Origin: Cladocopium goreaui
Lineage: Eukaryota; Sar; Dinophyceae; Suessiales; Symbiodiniaceae
Assembly: GCA_947184155.2 (NCBI GenBank)
Contig: CAMXCT020000502.1
Coordinates: forward strand, 503,880 to 567,879
Direction: 5' to 3'
Length of the DNA stretch: 64,000 nucleotides
The position numbers and the translations under genes are program-made. Below the pieces are notes generated by a model. The model made no database searches. It was not told the origin of the DNA and was given only the letters and a program-made list of their open reading frames with translations. Below are positions 24,150 to 36,600 of the stretch, one piece after another. Each line of letters opens with the position of its first letter. Within the stretch, counting starts at the first letter, position 1.

Positions 24150-26250
24150 GTGCATTTCATTTCCCTCCTTCCGTTTCCCTTTCTAAAGTCCTTACTAAAA
24201 CTGCTGCTTCTGTGCTGCCAAGCTAGCTCCAGGCAGGTTCTCCCTAATAGTAAGCACCAGACCTTAATACTAAAAACTACTTCACCTCCTTCCATTTCCC
24301 TTTCTAAAGTCCTTTCTCAAACTGCTGCTTCTGTGCTGCCAAGCTAGCTCCAGGCAGGTTCTCCCTAATAGTAAGCACCAAACCTTAAGACTAAAACTAC
24401 TTCACCTCCTTCCATTTCCCTTTCTAAAGTCCTTACTAAAACTGCTGCTTCTGTGCTGCCAAGCTAGCTCCAGGCAGGTTCTCCCTAATAGTAAGCACCA
24501 GACCTTAATACTAAAAACTACTTCACCTCCTTCCATTTCCCTTTCTAAAGTCCTTACTAAAACTGCTGCTTCTGTGCTGCCAAGCTAGCTCCAGGCAGGT
24601 TCTCCCTAATACTAAGCACCAGACCTTAATACTAAAAACTACTTCACCTCCTTGCATTTCCCTTTCTAAAGTCCTTACTAAAACTGCTGCTTCTGTGCTG
24701 CCAGCTAGCTCCAGGCAGGTTCTCCCTAATACTAAGCACCAGACCTTAATACTAAAAACTACTTCACCCCCTTCCATTTCCCTTTCTAAAGTCATTACTA
24801 ACTGCTGCTTCTGTGCTGCCAGCCTAGCTCCAGGCAGGTTCTCCCTAATACTAAGCACCAGACCTTAATACTAAAAACTACTTCACCTCCTTCCATTTCC
24901 CTTTCTAAAGTCCTTACTAAAACTGCTGCTTCTGTGCTGCCAAGCTAGCTCCAGGCAGGTTCTCCCTAATACTAAGCACCAGACCTTAATACTAAAAACT
25001 ACTTCACCTCCTTCCATTTCCCTTTCTAAAGTCTTTACTAAAACTTCTGCTTCTGTGCTGCCAGCCTAGCTCCAGGCAGGTTCTCCCTAATACTAATCAC
25101 CAGACCTTAATACTAAAAACTACTTCACCTCCTTGCATTTCCCTTTCTAAAGTCTTTACTAAAACTTCTGCTTCTGTGCTGCCAGGCTAGCTCCAGGCAG
25201 GTTCTCCCTAATACTAAGCACCAGACCTTAATACTAAAAACTACTTCACCTCCTTCCATTTCCCTTTCTAAAGTCCTTACTAAAACTGCTGCTTCTGTGC
25301 TGCCAGGCTAGCTCCAGGCAGGTTCTCCCTAATACTAAGCACCAGACCTTAATACTAAAAACTACTTCACCTCCTTCCATGTCCCTTTCTAAAGTCCTTA
25401 CTAAAACTGCTGCTTCTGTGCTGCCAGCCTAGCTCCAGGCAGGTTCTCCCTAATACTAAGCACCAGACCTTAATACTAAAAACTACTTCACCTCCTTCCA
25501 TTTCCCTTTCTAAAGTCTTTACTAAAACTGCTGCTTCTGTGCTGCCAGCCTAGCTCCAGGCAGGTTCTCCCTAATACTAAGCACCAGACCTTAATACTAA
25601 AAACTACTTCACCTCCTTCCATTTCCCTTTCTAAAGTCTTTACTAAAACTTCTGCTTCTGTGCTGCCAGGCTAGCTCCAGGCAGGTTCTCCCTAATACTA
25701 AGCACCAGACCTTAATACTAAAAACTACTTCACCTCCTTCCATTTCCCTTTCTAAAATTTACTAAAACTGCTGCTTCTGTGCTGCCAGGCTAGCTCCAGG
25801 CAGGTTCTCCCTAATAGTAAGCACCAGACCTTAATATTAAAAACTACCTCACCTCCTTCCATTTCCCTTTCTAAAGTCCTTACTAAAACTGCTGCTTCTG
25901 TGCTGCCAAGCTTGCTCCAGGCAGGTTCTCCCTAATAGTAAGCACCAGACCTTAATACTAAAAACTACTTCACCAGCTGGCATTTCCCTTTCTAAAGTCC
26001 TTACTAAACCTGCTGCTTCTGTGCTGCCAAGCTAGCTCCAGGCAGGTTCTCCCTAATACTAAGCACCAGACCTTAATACTAAAAACTACTTCACCTCCTT
26101 GCATTTCCCTTTCTAAAGTCTTTACTAAAACTTCTGCTTCTGTGCTGCCAGGCTAGCTCCAGGCAGGTTCTCCCTAATACTAAGCACCAGACCTTAATAC
26201 TAAAAACTACTTCCCCTCCTTGCATTTCCCTTTCTAAAGTCCTTATCTTC
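24150..26250. repeat. 120-bp tandem array, about 17 copies
   Basis: The monomer contains CCTAATACTAAGCACCAGAC, TTAATACTAAAAACTACTTC, CTGCTTCTGTGCTGCCA and CTCCAGGCAGGTTCTCC. Copies differ by a few percent, with small indels. The TAATACTAA motif occurs twice per unit and also in the terminal inverted repeats of the surrounding unit. Confidence 0.95.
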
Positions 26251-26323
26251 TAGGTTCCAATCTTTGAAGAAACCACTCCATGGCTAATTAGTTACACCTT
26301 CTGCCAGGCCAAGCACTCCATGG

Positions 26324-27729
26324 ATGCATGCAGTCAGCCAAGTAGCCTCGCAGAAGAGAAAGGATAAAGCCAGAGGAAGGAAGAAAGGAAAGAAGGCCAA
26401 GAAAGAGCTTGTTGAGAAGTGGAGGCAGAAAGCGGGCTCCAAAGCACAGAGGCAGGCATTGGAGCAAGTCAGACCAGTCAGCAGCAAGACAGCAGGCAAA
26501 AAGTTGAAGCCCAGTGCCAAGCTCAAGTACAGTCACTTGCAGAAAAGGGAGAAAAAGCAGAGCAAGAAGACAGCAGCAATCAAGACAGCAGAGAAAGCAG
26601 AGGAAGAGGAGTCAGAGTGGAATGGTGCCATAGGCAGAGTTGTTGGAGAGACAGCAAAGGCAGCCTGGCAAGGCTTGGTCGTGACAGTGGAGAAAGCAAA
26701 GGGCAGCCAGCTCCTCTGCCAGATACCGAGCAAGGGCAGCCAGTGGATTTGCAAGGCAGATCTAGAATGCCCTTTGCTGCCAAAGACAGCCAGGCAGACA
26801 ATGGCTCCACAGCAGCTCAAGGATGCAGCCAGGCAGTCTTTGCAGGCAGATTGGATGCAGCAAGTGGATCTCTACCAGTTCGGCCAGCTGGTGACAGATG
26901 ATCAGCTCTTGGCAGGCTGGAGAGAGATTAGCAGCAGACTGAAGCCAGGCAGTGCAGTGCGATGGGTAACCCCAGCTCAAAGCAAGCTAGCAGCAGAGAC
27001 AGGTGCAGTTTGCAAAGCCATGGAAGACTTCCTGGCAGACAGCAAGACTTTGCTGCTGGTACCAATCCACAGCTCAGCTCCACAGCACTGGACACTGCTT
27101 TCTTTGAGCAAGGCAGGCAGCAGCAAAGAAGAACAGCCAGAGGTCCAGTACTTCGACACACTCAAGATGCAGCCAGAAACAGCCAAAGCAGCAGCTAGCA
27201 CAGTGCTGCAAGTCTGTTTGCAGACAGAGACAGAGCTGCCAGTGCCATGCAACCGTTTCCACCAGTCAGACGGTTTCAGTTGTGGCCTCTGGTGCCTTCA
27301 GTACATGGAAAGACAAGCCAGAGAGTTCCTAGGATGTAGTCAGTCCACATGGCAGACAGTTGGGGAGCTGAGCCAGAAGCTTCAGTCCTGGCAAGAAGCA
27401 GTGCTGAAGCAGAAGTCTTTAGACAAGGCAGCAAAGGCTTTGGAGGCCAAGAAAGCAGCAGAGAAGCAGCCAGAAGCTGAGCTGCCTCCTTGCCTCCTCC
27501 AGAGCAGCCTCCTCCAGACAGCAGCAAGGCAGAAGAAGCAGGGAAGACGAAAAAAAAGGGCAAGGTGGCACAGACCAAGCTGCAGCTAGGCTGGGACGAG
27601 CAGTTTGGTTGCAGCAAGTGCAAGTATAGCAAGACAGGCTGTTTGGCTTGCAACCCAGCCAAGATGCTGCGCTGGGCAGAGAAGCAGGCAGGCAAAGGAA
27701 CAAAAGAGGCAGAGAAGAAAAGTAAGTGA
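26324..27729 (+). CDS. Ulp1/C48-type cysteine protease with C-terminal C4 motif, frameshifted
   Basis: The first 1266 nt are one frame. A Lys/Arg-rich N-terminus (about residues 1-90) is followed by a protease domain around residues 150-360. Its catalytic set is visible: His in APQHWTLLSL, Asp in VQYFDTLK, and Gln plus Cys in RFHQSDGFSCGLWCL. Ulp1 enzymes process or remove SUMO-like modifiers, and relatives occur in DNA transposons. The frame runs into a stop at 27589. From about 27490 another frame continues more convincingly as PPPEQPPPDSSKAEEAG and then GCSKCKYSKTGCLACNP, a CX2CX6CX2C motif. A two-base gain near 27490 in a CCT-rich stretch would explain the break. The ORF ends near a GTAAGT donor at 27722. 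Upstream stop in frame: 26285. Confidence 0.7.
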
Positions 27730-27828
27730 GGCAGTCACAGTGGCAGAAAAGAAAGTCAGATCTCCAATCATCAGGCAGCGATTAGCACAACAGGTAGCTG
27801 TTTTAGCATTTTTTTTTGGTGGAACCAG

Positions 27829-28366
27829 TTGTGCAGCCAAGGCACAGCAGACGCAGCTCTTGCAGGCAGCTTTGGCAGCCTTGCAAGACATACAGACAGA
27901 AATGCACCTGCTGGGGAAGAAGGTGTGTTGTATGGAGCTGCGACAAGCAGCTAGGCAGCAATATTCTCACTCCTACAGACAGCAAAGAATTTAGAACCCC
28001 CAGTAAATCCATTTTTACTTTCATCCCATTAGTTATACACATATCTCCTCCTACATCCACCTCCTATTTTAATTAATTACTTGACATTGACAAATAAATA
28101 AATAAAAAAAACAAATATATATATATATACACCAACACAAACCCCTCCATCTTTATCTCGACAGCACTCTCCCAGGACAGCTGGCTGTCTATGCAGGCAG
28201 ACGTAGACAGGCACAAAGAGCAGACAGAGAGTTGGCAGGACTGGATGGCAGTCGTGAAAGGCAGCTGGATCAGTAAAGCCAGACAGGCAGGTCCTCCTTT
28301 CAGCTGGTTGATGCTTTGCTGCCGAGACAGCTAGACAGCCAGAGGAGCAAGGAGACAGAGGGGCAG
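27829..28366 (+). CDS. Possible downstream exons of the protease gene
   Basis: Segment 27829-27922 follows an acceptor (GGAACCAG) and ends at a GTGTGT donor; its best frame reads CAAKAQQTQLLQAALAALQD. Segment 28176-28366 follows CTCTCCCAG and reads DSWLSMQADVDRHKEQTESW and onward. Both keep the CAG-rich codon style. The 253-nt gap between them is AT-rich. Reading phases between these exons do not all agree, so the gene may be decayed. Confidence 0.35.
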
Positions 28367-28478
28367 GCTGCAATCTTGAATAATTAGTAAAGTAATTTCT
28401 TAATTACATGGGTCACCTTCTAAATAATTACCAATAGTTGCTGTTGTTTTAATGGGAAATATAAATTCAAGATTCCAG
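28367..28478 (+). other. GC-AG intron with inverted-repeat ends (1 of 3)
   Basis: A 112-nt AT-rich insert in CAG-rich sequence. It starts GCTGCAATCTTGAAT and ends ATTCAAGATTCCAG, so the two ends pair into a stem of about 15 bp that covers both splice sites. Confidence 0.6.
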
Positions 28479-28551
28479 CCAGCCCTCAGACAGAACCTGG
28501 CAAAGCATGGAGCTCAGCCAGACAGTGAGCTCCAGGCAAGCGGCATGGAAA

Positions 28552-28664
28552 GCTGGCTAGAATCTTTAATGGGGATTGTTATTCATTAATTACTCCTAAA
28601 ACCTTTACAACATAACCATAATCAATTAAATTTCTGGGATTCAATTATAAATTAAAGATTCTAG
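28552..28664 (+). other. GC-AG intron with inverted-repeat ends (2 of 3)
   Basis: A 113-nt insert starting GCTGGCTAGAATCTTTAAT and ending ATTAAAGATTCTAG. Counting the following CCAGC, the stem is about 20 bp and perfect. Confidence 0.6.
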
Positions 28665-28756
28665 CCAGCTCAGACAGAAAGGCAGCCAGCTAAGGATGCG
28701 TAGGCAGCTAGACAGCCAAGAAGTACAGCCAGGAAGTACAGCCAGGAAGTACAGTG

Positions 28757-28847
28757 GCTGGAGTCTTGAATTTTTTTTTAACCCCCTAAAATTAAGGGAA
28801 ACCCTTAACATAGGTGTTTATGGGATCTTCAAAATTCAAGACTCCAG
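28757..28847 (+). other. GC-AG intron with inverted-repeat ends (3 of 3)
   Basis: A 91-nt insert starting GCTGGAGTCTTGAATTTT and ending AAAATTCAAGACTCCAG; the stem is about 17-20 bp. Confidence 0.6.
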
Positions 28848-29383
28848 CCAGCTCAGAAAGACCTTGCAGGCAGCAAGGCATGAGGGGTGGCTTTCAGGCA
28901 GCCAGACAGCGTGGTGTCAGCAAAACATGCAGGCAGCTAGACCAGCCAGGCAGCTTGGATTTGGGGAGTAGGACTAGCCCCCCTAATACTAAACACCCCG
29001 GGATGAATTAGTTTTTAGTATTAGGGGGGAGAACCCACAAATGGTAGGTTGATTTTTGAATTGTTTTTTAAAGGGGATCAATTAAAAGTCAAATTGGCCA
29101 AACTGAAATTTTCGGAAATTGGAGATGGATGCCTGTTTTTAGTATTAGGGGGACGTTTAGTATTAGGAGGAAGGGATTATACATCTCTATATATATATAT
29201 ATAGAGATTATGTATAAATAATCTATACCTGCAAGATATGTAAACACCCTATGATACTCCGATCCTGATGAAGTTGGCTTCAACAGAAACATAACCCTGA
29301 CCACCCCGTGCATGTGCTGTTCAGGAGATCCCATATAAAGTACCGCTGACAGCTGAATTGACAAATCGGGTTGTTCAATCTTC

Positions 29384-29460
29384 CACTGGTTGGTGGTAGA
29401 CCTACCCCTCTGAAAAATATGAAAGTCAATGGGAAGGATTATCCCATATATTATGGAAAA
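29384..29460. repeat. MITE family B, left part only
   Basis: Starts CTGGTTGGTGGTAGACC and keeps the ACCCCTCTGAAAAATATGA core, but lacks the right terminus. Confidence 0.6.
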
Positions 29461-29997
29461 TCATTTATTGCTCAACAAACTCCAGCAACGAACAGGACCA
29501 AGGATTGTGATCGTTGGATGATCAGAACCCACCATTCTAATCGTCCACCAAGTCTTTGCGAATCCGAATCCCAAACCAGAGATGTTTGGGCCAGGCTTGG
29601 GACGATTCCCGGTACAAACCATCCATCCAAATGGGGGTATATATATATATATATATATTCATGTAATATATTCATATATATATATATTCATGTATGCTCC
29701 ATAGATTTCATTCATTTGAAGCCCAAAAATCTACATCACTTGGACTTCACTGATATCATCCCCAAATTGGGGGGGAAATCTTCCGTATCTGCCCTTGGCG
29801 ATCCACTTGTTTTAAACGCCCTTAAATAAGCCATGTACGGTCCTGCAGGTCATGGGCGTGATGAGTTCACCCCGATAGGATATGGAGGCCCTATAACTAT
29901 CATGATAGGGCTTTGAAGCAGCAAAAAATGAGCTTTTGACATCAAAATGGTGGTTTGATATGGCTTAATGGGACTATAATGGGATATAAATATATAT

Positions 29998-30103
29998 CTG
30001 GTTGGTGGTAGACCTACCCCTCTGAAAAATATGAGTTCGTCAGTTGGGATGATTATTCCCAATATATGGGAAAATAAAATTTATGTTCCAAACCACCAAC
30101 CAG
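29998..30103. repeat. MITE family B, full copy (reference for the family)
   Basis: A 106-bp element from CTGGTTGGTGGT to ACCACCAACCAG. The interior has ACCCCTCTGAAAAATATGAG and an imperfect inner palindrome around TTGGGATGATTATTCCCAA. Preceded by a GGGACTATAATGGGATATAA segment that also precedes other copies. Confidence 0.9.
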
Positions 30104-30692
30104 TAATTATGTCCACTTGCAATGGGACCTAGGTATGCAAGTTGGTCTATAGCTAGCTTAGCTATGGTTCACGGATGTTCACGATAGATATATCTATGGT
30201 TAATGAGGCTTATAAATCATATAACTGGAGGGCACCACCCTGAATAGATATCACGCTGTTTGGGCCGATGTCCCAACGCGAAAAAATGGATCTCCGAGAG
30301 ACTCCTCCCTCGCCCGAATGGTGCAGAGCCACTAGGGCAGACCTCCCGGGGAGAACCAACCAATTTAATCCATTTTATGGGCATTAATGGTAATGATTAA
30401 TGGTGATTAATGGTGATTAATTATAAATATAAGGTAATGTTGGTGGTGTTTGGTAGTAATGTCTAACATTTACTGCTCACGGATAGTGATATAATCCCAT
30501 TATCTATGTGTTTATCATTGAATTTATTCATCGGCAATATAATGGGCTATAAGGCCCAGCTAACTTGCATAGGTTTCTGTTGATTTGCTCATACAAGAAC
30601 TTTTGGACCTATGGTGGAGATTCATCTATAGTTGGATCGAGTTATATAGGGTTACAAACCAACAACCACTACTGGTGGGCCCTTCATGTAGG

Positions 30693-33600
30693 GAGATTTT
30701 CAGCAATTCATCTTGGACCATCTCCCTACCGACTGCGGCATTCAGCAGCTTGCCTACTAACGTCCCAAGCACCTAGGGTTTCAACAGATATCATATGACC
30801 ATTGATTAATGGTACAATGATCCCAGGAACAGAGGACGGATGATCTGATCTCAGTAGAACAGAGGTTTGCAAGTCCCTACTGGGCCCATGATCACTTTTC
30901 CTACTATGTCACTAGAGCTTTTTAGAAGAACCAGTTACCATTGGACGGCTAGCCAGCGGCGAAGCTGGGCCGATCTTGGCTGTTTTGATGTCCAGGTACT
31001 TTGTAAGCACAATGTCAACTAGTTGGGGGAAACTTGGATGTTTTGTGACAACTTTTTTTGTCTTGTGCTCATTCTTGTTGCTGTTTCATGCTTAATCCAT
31101 GTCTGCTGGTTCTTTTCCGTTAATTATATATATATACTTGCTATGTACTCCCGCCTTCAGTGGCATTTGTTTACACTGTCGTTGGCTCCCCTGGTCTATC
31201 CAAAGATATGAGATGAGGTATATTCAACATCGCAATCTTAACCTTACAGCTAATAACCTCAGAGAGTGACAACGAACCAGGTTAGGTTTTGAAAGTGCCC
31301 TCTCCATGGCCAATCTCACTTACCCTGAACAACACATGTCTTTAGCGGTTTAGTATGGTTTAGTATACCACTGAAAATGGTAAGCACATGTACCCTCTGG
31401 TAATTTAACATAGCCACATAGCTATTGAAAATGACAATTTCTAGTGGATTTACCCATTGAACATGGTGGATCTTTCCATAGTTTTTTGTATGTTTACCAG
31501 AGGGTAACAACTCCTCAAGTATGACTCTTCTACCATGGGCTTCCCGTTTTGATCGTCGATTGGTCCCACATCCCACATGGTTCCAATTCCCCGTGGCACC
31601 ACAAACGCCCCGTGGCTGGATGAAGTTCCTTGGGATCGACCGAAGTTGCAAGCTGTGAGAAATCCCCTAGGAAAATACAGGAAATTCATGGAATATACAG
31701 GAAAATAGTGGACAAATATGGAAAATCCCCGAACTAGCCATGGAGATAGCTGGAAAAGTCATCAAACTACCATCTGGTTATGACTAACATAGCCATGGAA
31801 AATCCCCAAAATAAATGGGCGGTTTAATGGGAAAATCATCTATAAATGGGCCATCTATACCATGGCGAACTGTTAAATAACCAGAGGGTACAGGAAAATA
31901 ATGGACAAATATGGAACATCCCCGAACTATCTAAATGGAGGTTTTTAGTTCGCTAGGAAAGTATTGCTGACCTAAATGGTGGATTATCTAGCAAGCCATG
32001 TTTGATTGCTGCAGGGTAATCTCTTTTGCAAAATCCTGAAATGTTGGACCCACAAATGAACTGACATGAACACACACACATCCAGTCTGAAACTACGGTT
32101 AATTGTCCAGGGAAATTTATTGGCAGGGGGGAAGGATTGTCATGTTCCAAGGGATTAAGCTCTCAAACAGAACTCGCTGAATGATGTGCCACCAAACCGT
32201 GTGGGTCCGTGGCTTTACATGAGCCAGTGGAACAAAGAGTCACGAGCAGTTGGTGGCAAAGATGCTGATCTATACAGCTACCAAGTTCCCAGCCTAGAGC
32301 TGTAGCTTTCACTGATTCATACCCCAACTCACATAGTGTAGAAAGATTACGATATTATCTTAACCCATCATTGGTAGCAGAATTGCCTATATAACCCATC
32401 AAAAACAGGTACCCTCTGGTAATTCAACATAACTATGGAAAATCATCATTTTTCATGGGAAAACTCACTATAAATGGTGATTTTCCATAGTTATGTTAAA
32501 TTATCAGAGGGTAACCCATCAAAAACAGGTTAATCCCCTATCTCAATAGTGGATACATCAATGTTTTCCAGGCACATGGCATCAAACTATGCCAAACGAT
32601 GCGGACGGCTGAGTTGTGCAACCAGGAGACCAAAGCACATTGTGCCGTGCTTTGGGCTGCTTGCAAACAGCCCTGTCGTGCCTGGCGCGGGAAGTAAACA
32701 TGCAAAATGAATCAACATATGACATAACATGACTAGAACCTTATAAAAGTCGTTGCTTCCAAAACCATTTGTGTATATATCTGTAGTTGAAACAATGTCA
32801 TGTTTACCACCCATGACTGGGAATGGTAAACATACTATACCACCTATAAACATGGGGATTTTGGGGATGGTGGGTGCAAATGGCATTGTTTTAACCACAA
32901 ACCACACACTTTACAAAGGACTCAAAGTGCCATACTCCAAGGCCAGGGAGGAAAAAAAAAACAGCTTTGTTTTCCTTGAAATCCTGATTTTGATGATACC
33001 ATATCCACCAACTTGTTAGGTAAATCTCCATTTTGTTGGTAAAAAACATGTAAAAAAAAACCCTAAAAAAACCACCATGTCTCTTGCCATTGACCCTTCT
33101 GCAAAATGGCCTCCATGAAGATGTGTTCCAAAAAGACCTCCAGTTGCACAGCTGAAAAAAACACAACTTGGGCTGCTTGCGCTCAAACACTAGCGGATCC
33201 AACCATCAAAAACGAATCGGTGTAGAAACCAACACAAGAGCGAATCAAACATATACCCTCTGGTAATTTAACATAGCTATTGAAAATGGCCATTTATAGT
33301 GAGTTTTCCCATTAAAAATAGTGATTTTCCATAGCTATGTTAGTTTACCAGAGGGTAATTAGCCAGGCAAAACTAGGATTTGACAATTAAAACGCGACGA
33401 TTTCACCAATCACTGTATGGGGTTGTCCCATTTAGATGGGGAAAACATGAGACTTTGCCATTATTCGGGCAACGTCCATCCCAGCAAGATGAGATATATA
33501 CCCGGCCTGGTAATGACAACAGTTTGCGAACTTGAAAATGATCATAGTAAAATAGTTGATTTACATTGATTTACCTATTATAAATGGTGATTGGTGATTT

Positions 33601-36600
33601 TCTATAGCTATGTAAACGTTTACCAAAGGGTATATATATATATCCGAATCATGTGGGTCTTAAATTATTGGACACTCAAAAACGGATCGATATGGATTTT
33701 CAACCCGAAGATGACCAAAGGTGTGGCTCAAACTGGGGGATCAAACATATCATTGGTCGGCAATAACCATGGTTAATAGTGATTAATAGTGGTTAATAGT
33801 GGTTATTGGTGATTAATACCTGATCTAATGAATAATATATCTGGTTGGTGGTATACTGGTATACCTACCCCTCTGAAAAATATGAGCCCGTCAATGGGAA
33901 GGATGACATCCCATATATGACATGGAAAATAATCCATTCATGTTCCAAACCACCAACCAGTATAATTCCAAGCCACCAGATCCAGGGCTATGAAGCACCC
34001 ACGCCCACGTCCTAGATCTTCCTAGTAATGTTTTAACTTCATGGCGATGAGCTACTGGTACCTCGGATACCCTGTTTTCCTTTTTACTATTTCTGGATGT
34101 CATGATATCCTAACCTAAACTTTTTTTTTATGGCTCAACCTTATCTCCTTCAACAAGTCACCAAAATTTGCCTGCAATCTGCGAGATGTATCGCCATGTT
34201 GATGGAAAGCAGATGATCTGATGATACCGGGAGGCAGCAGACTGAAACTTTCGTATACTTCAGAATAAATCCCAAACACGGAGTCAAGGCCATACTTTAG
34301 AGATCTTTAGAGGATGACTTGATGGATTCCCCAAGTCCAAGCATTCATGACAAGGTCTTATTCACACAATATATCCTGGCTACAATTGGCGGATTCATCT
34401 CAATAGTGATCTCGCGCCGGGACGATCTTCCAGAATAGGCCTTCGTATCCTCTATGACTCTGGAAAATTACAGGAAACCTTAAAGAACCTCAATATGGAG
34501 GCTTCCACAAATGGGGGTTCCCCAATAGCTGGATGGTTTACAATGGAAAATCCTCTTAAAAAGGATTTGGGGATATCCCCATGTCAGGAAACCGTCTATA
34601 TCTGGTCAGAAAGCCATGGTTTCCGATGATTTTTCCCCTCCTAATCCACAGAGGTCAACAGGTGGGCCTTCCAGTCATGCCCTTCACAGGCATGAGCTTC
34701 TCCGAAGGCTACACGAGTGCCCTTCAGATTTCCCAGAAACTCCTGGGAAAATCCATGAGGGAAACATCACCTTGATGATTTCATATCAGTTCTTAGAGAT
34801 TCAGAACTCCCAGAATTGGTTCCGTAGAGTTTATCTCCCAGTGAATAGCAGAAAACCTAAAGTCTGGATAGAGATCACATTTACTATCCGAGTATATCTA
34901 TGGAATAACTTACACCTGAACTAAGCGGTTGAAAGAGGGACATCTGATGGGGATACAGCCAAATAAAGACCTGTGACTTGGGAGGAATAATAAATTTAGG
35001 CCATCAGTGGGCGCCCTACAGCTTGGGACTTTGTAGATTTGTACCATGATCTGTACCAAATAACATATACTCTCCCGGAATCAAACGTGAACATTGGAAT
35101 TCCCTTATACCCTCTGGTTATTTAACATAGCCATGGAACATCCCGTATAAATGGAGGTTTCTAGCTGGGAAATCATCTATAAATGGGCCATTTTCCATGG
35201 CTATGTTAAATAACCAGAGTGTAAATAGGAAAAAAAAACATATCTATAAACGGCGAATTTTCCGCCCGGTTTGAGTCCTAGAACATCCATAAAAACATCC
35301 CGAAAAAACCGGGGAAGCATCAAGAGATCCACCATGATCCAACCAAGGCCGTTGTAGAAATTCAGTAGGATGATCTCTGAAGGAATACCAATCATGGGGA
35401 TTTTCAGTGGAATGATGGAAGGGGGTATTTTCCATGGTGGTTTGATATGGTTTAATGGGACTATAATGGGATATATATATACATATATCTGGTTGGTGGT
35501 TTTTCGCCCTACCCGAAAAATGATGGGCTGAGTAACAGTTGGGAACAACGAACTTCCCAACTGTTTCTGGAAAGTCATAAAACATGTTCCAGTCACCACC
35601 AACCAGCAATCCCATCATCCCTCTCTCTACAGATTTGTTTCGCCCATTTGGTCGAAACAGCTGAGGAAAACGCCATCTTCAGAATCATGGCACGCCGTTT
35701 CACTTACCCGGATCAAACGTGGCAATTGAAAAGTCATCGAGAAATGGTGGAGATTTTCCAGCCACGAATACCGGAGGGTCACTACGCTCACTTATCATAC
35801 AACAGTTTTTTTTCCCGTCCTCTGTGCGGGCACGTTCTAAGCACACTGCAACCTTTGCGGCACAAGGGTCGTTTTCTAAGCTTTAATATGCATGGCAAGA
35901 ATGTTGCTGACTTGGGACCCTTTCAACTGGCTTGTAAACATGAAAAAAAGGTTGTTCCCATGGTCCTTAACTAGGGTAAAATGCCATAAACCACCCAGGC
36001 TGGCAGGAGCAAATTTGGGAAAATCAAATTCTGAAACTTGAAAATGGACGGAAAGGTGAGAGCATGCTACTTCCCACACAATCAGGGCATTCGCAGAATG
36101 TTCTCGGACCGCCTGGGGGGAAGGATTATTTTTGAGAACGTCATTCAAAGCACATGGGATGATGGTTGCGTTGATTCAAAGTGGGGGTCAACGGACTATC
36201 TAAAAACATTAAATTAAAATAAACATGTTTTAAATCTACCCCTTTTTGTGCTTATTGTTACATTGGTTTGGATGGCACAAAGCCAGAGCCTTTGCCGAGC
36301 AGCTTCTCGGAAACATGTTTTGGGTATAGGTTTGCCCCAAGAATGGGGTATCCATGGGTACCCCTAACAAAAATGCATGGTTTATCATCAGTTCCCTTGG
36401 GGATCATATTCATCGGGATCATATGCAGAAATGCTTTGAGGTGGTTTAAACTGCAATAAAGCATTGGAATTGTGATACAAAACTGGAGAGAATGAAAGAC
36501 CCCCTGCAGGGGTACACCCGATATTCAAAAATTGCTTCTGGGTAGCTTCATCTTTCAAGACGATTGTTTGGATCTCTCAGTTTTCTATCTGTGGCTTTTT

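Larger units (their letters stand above)
23395..29178 (+). mobile_element. TIR-bounded unit carrying a Ulp1-type protease gene
   Basis: Bases 23395-23418 and 29155-29178 are perfect inverted repeats (24 bp, beginning AATCCCTTCCTCC). A weaker match extends inward to about 49 bp through a second CCCCCTAATACTAAA-like motif. Inside lie a CAG-rich multi-exon gene and a 120-bp array whose unit shares the CCTAATACTAA motif. An alternative is that the left end belongs to a separate 144-bp MITE, since GAGGAAGGGATT also closes at 23538. Confidence 0.5.
29179..30690. other. AT-rich region without a clear exon
   Basis: Contains TA tracts near 29186-29220 and 29637-29690 and one partial and one full family B MITE. 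A possible minus-strand peptide near 29260-29345 (HMHGVVRVMFLLKPTSSG) is too weak to call. Confidence 0.4.

Noticed and set aside
24002-25000. Minus-strand open frames in the 120-bp array as genes
   Set aside because: The 120-bp period keeps one frame open in every unit; the peptide is purely repetitive.
24150-26250. CRISPR-like array
   Set aside because: The whole 120-bp unit is repeated with no unique spacers, and the genome is eukaryotic.
30693-33151. Calling the unidentified gene an ARF guanine-exchange factor
   Set aside because: Only one exon (VQLEVFLEHIF) hints at it. No Sec7 catalytic motif or other family block was found.
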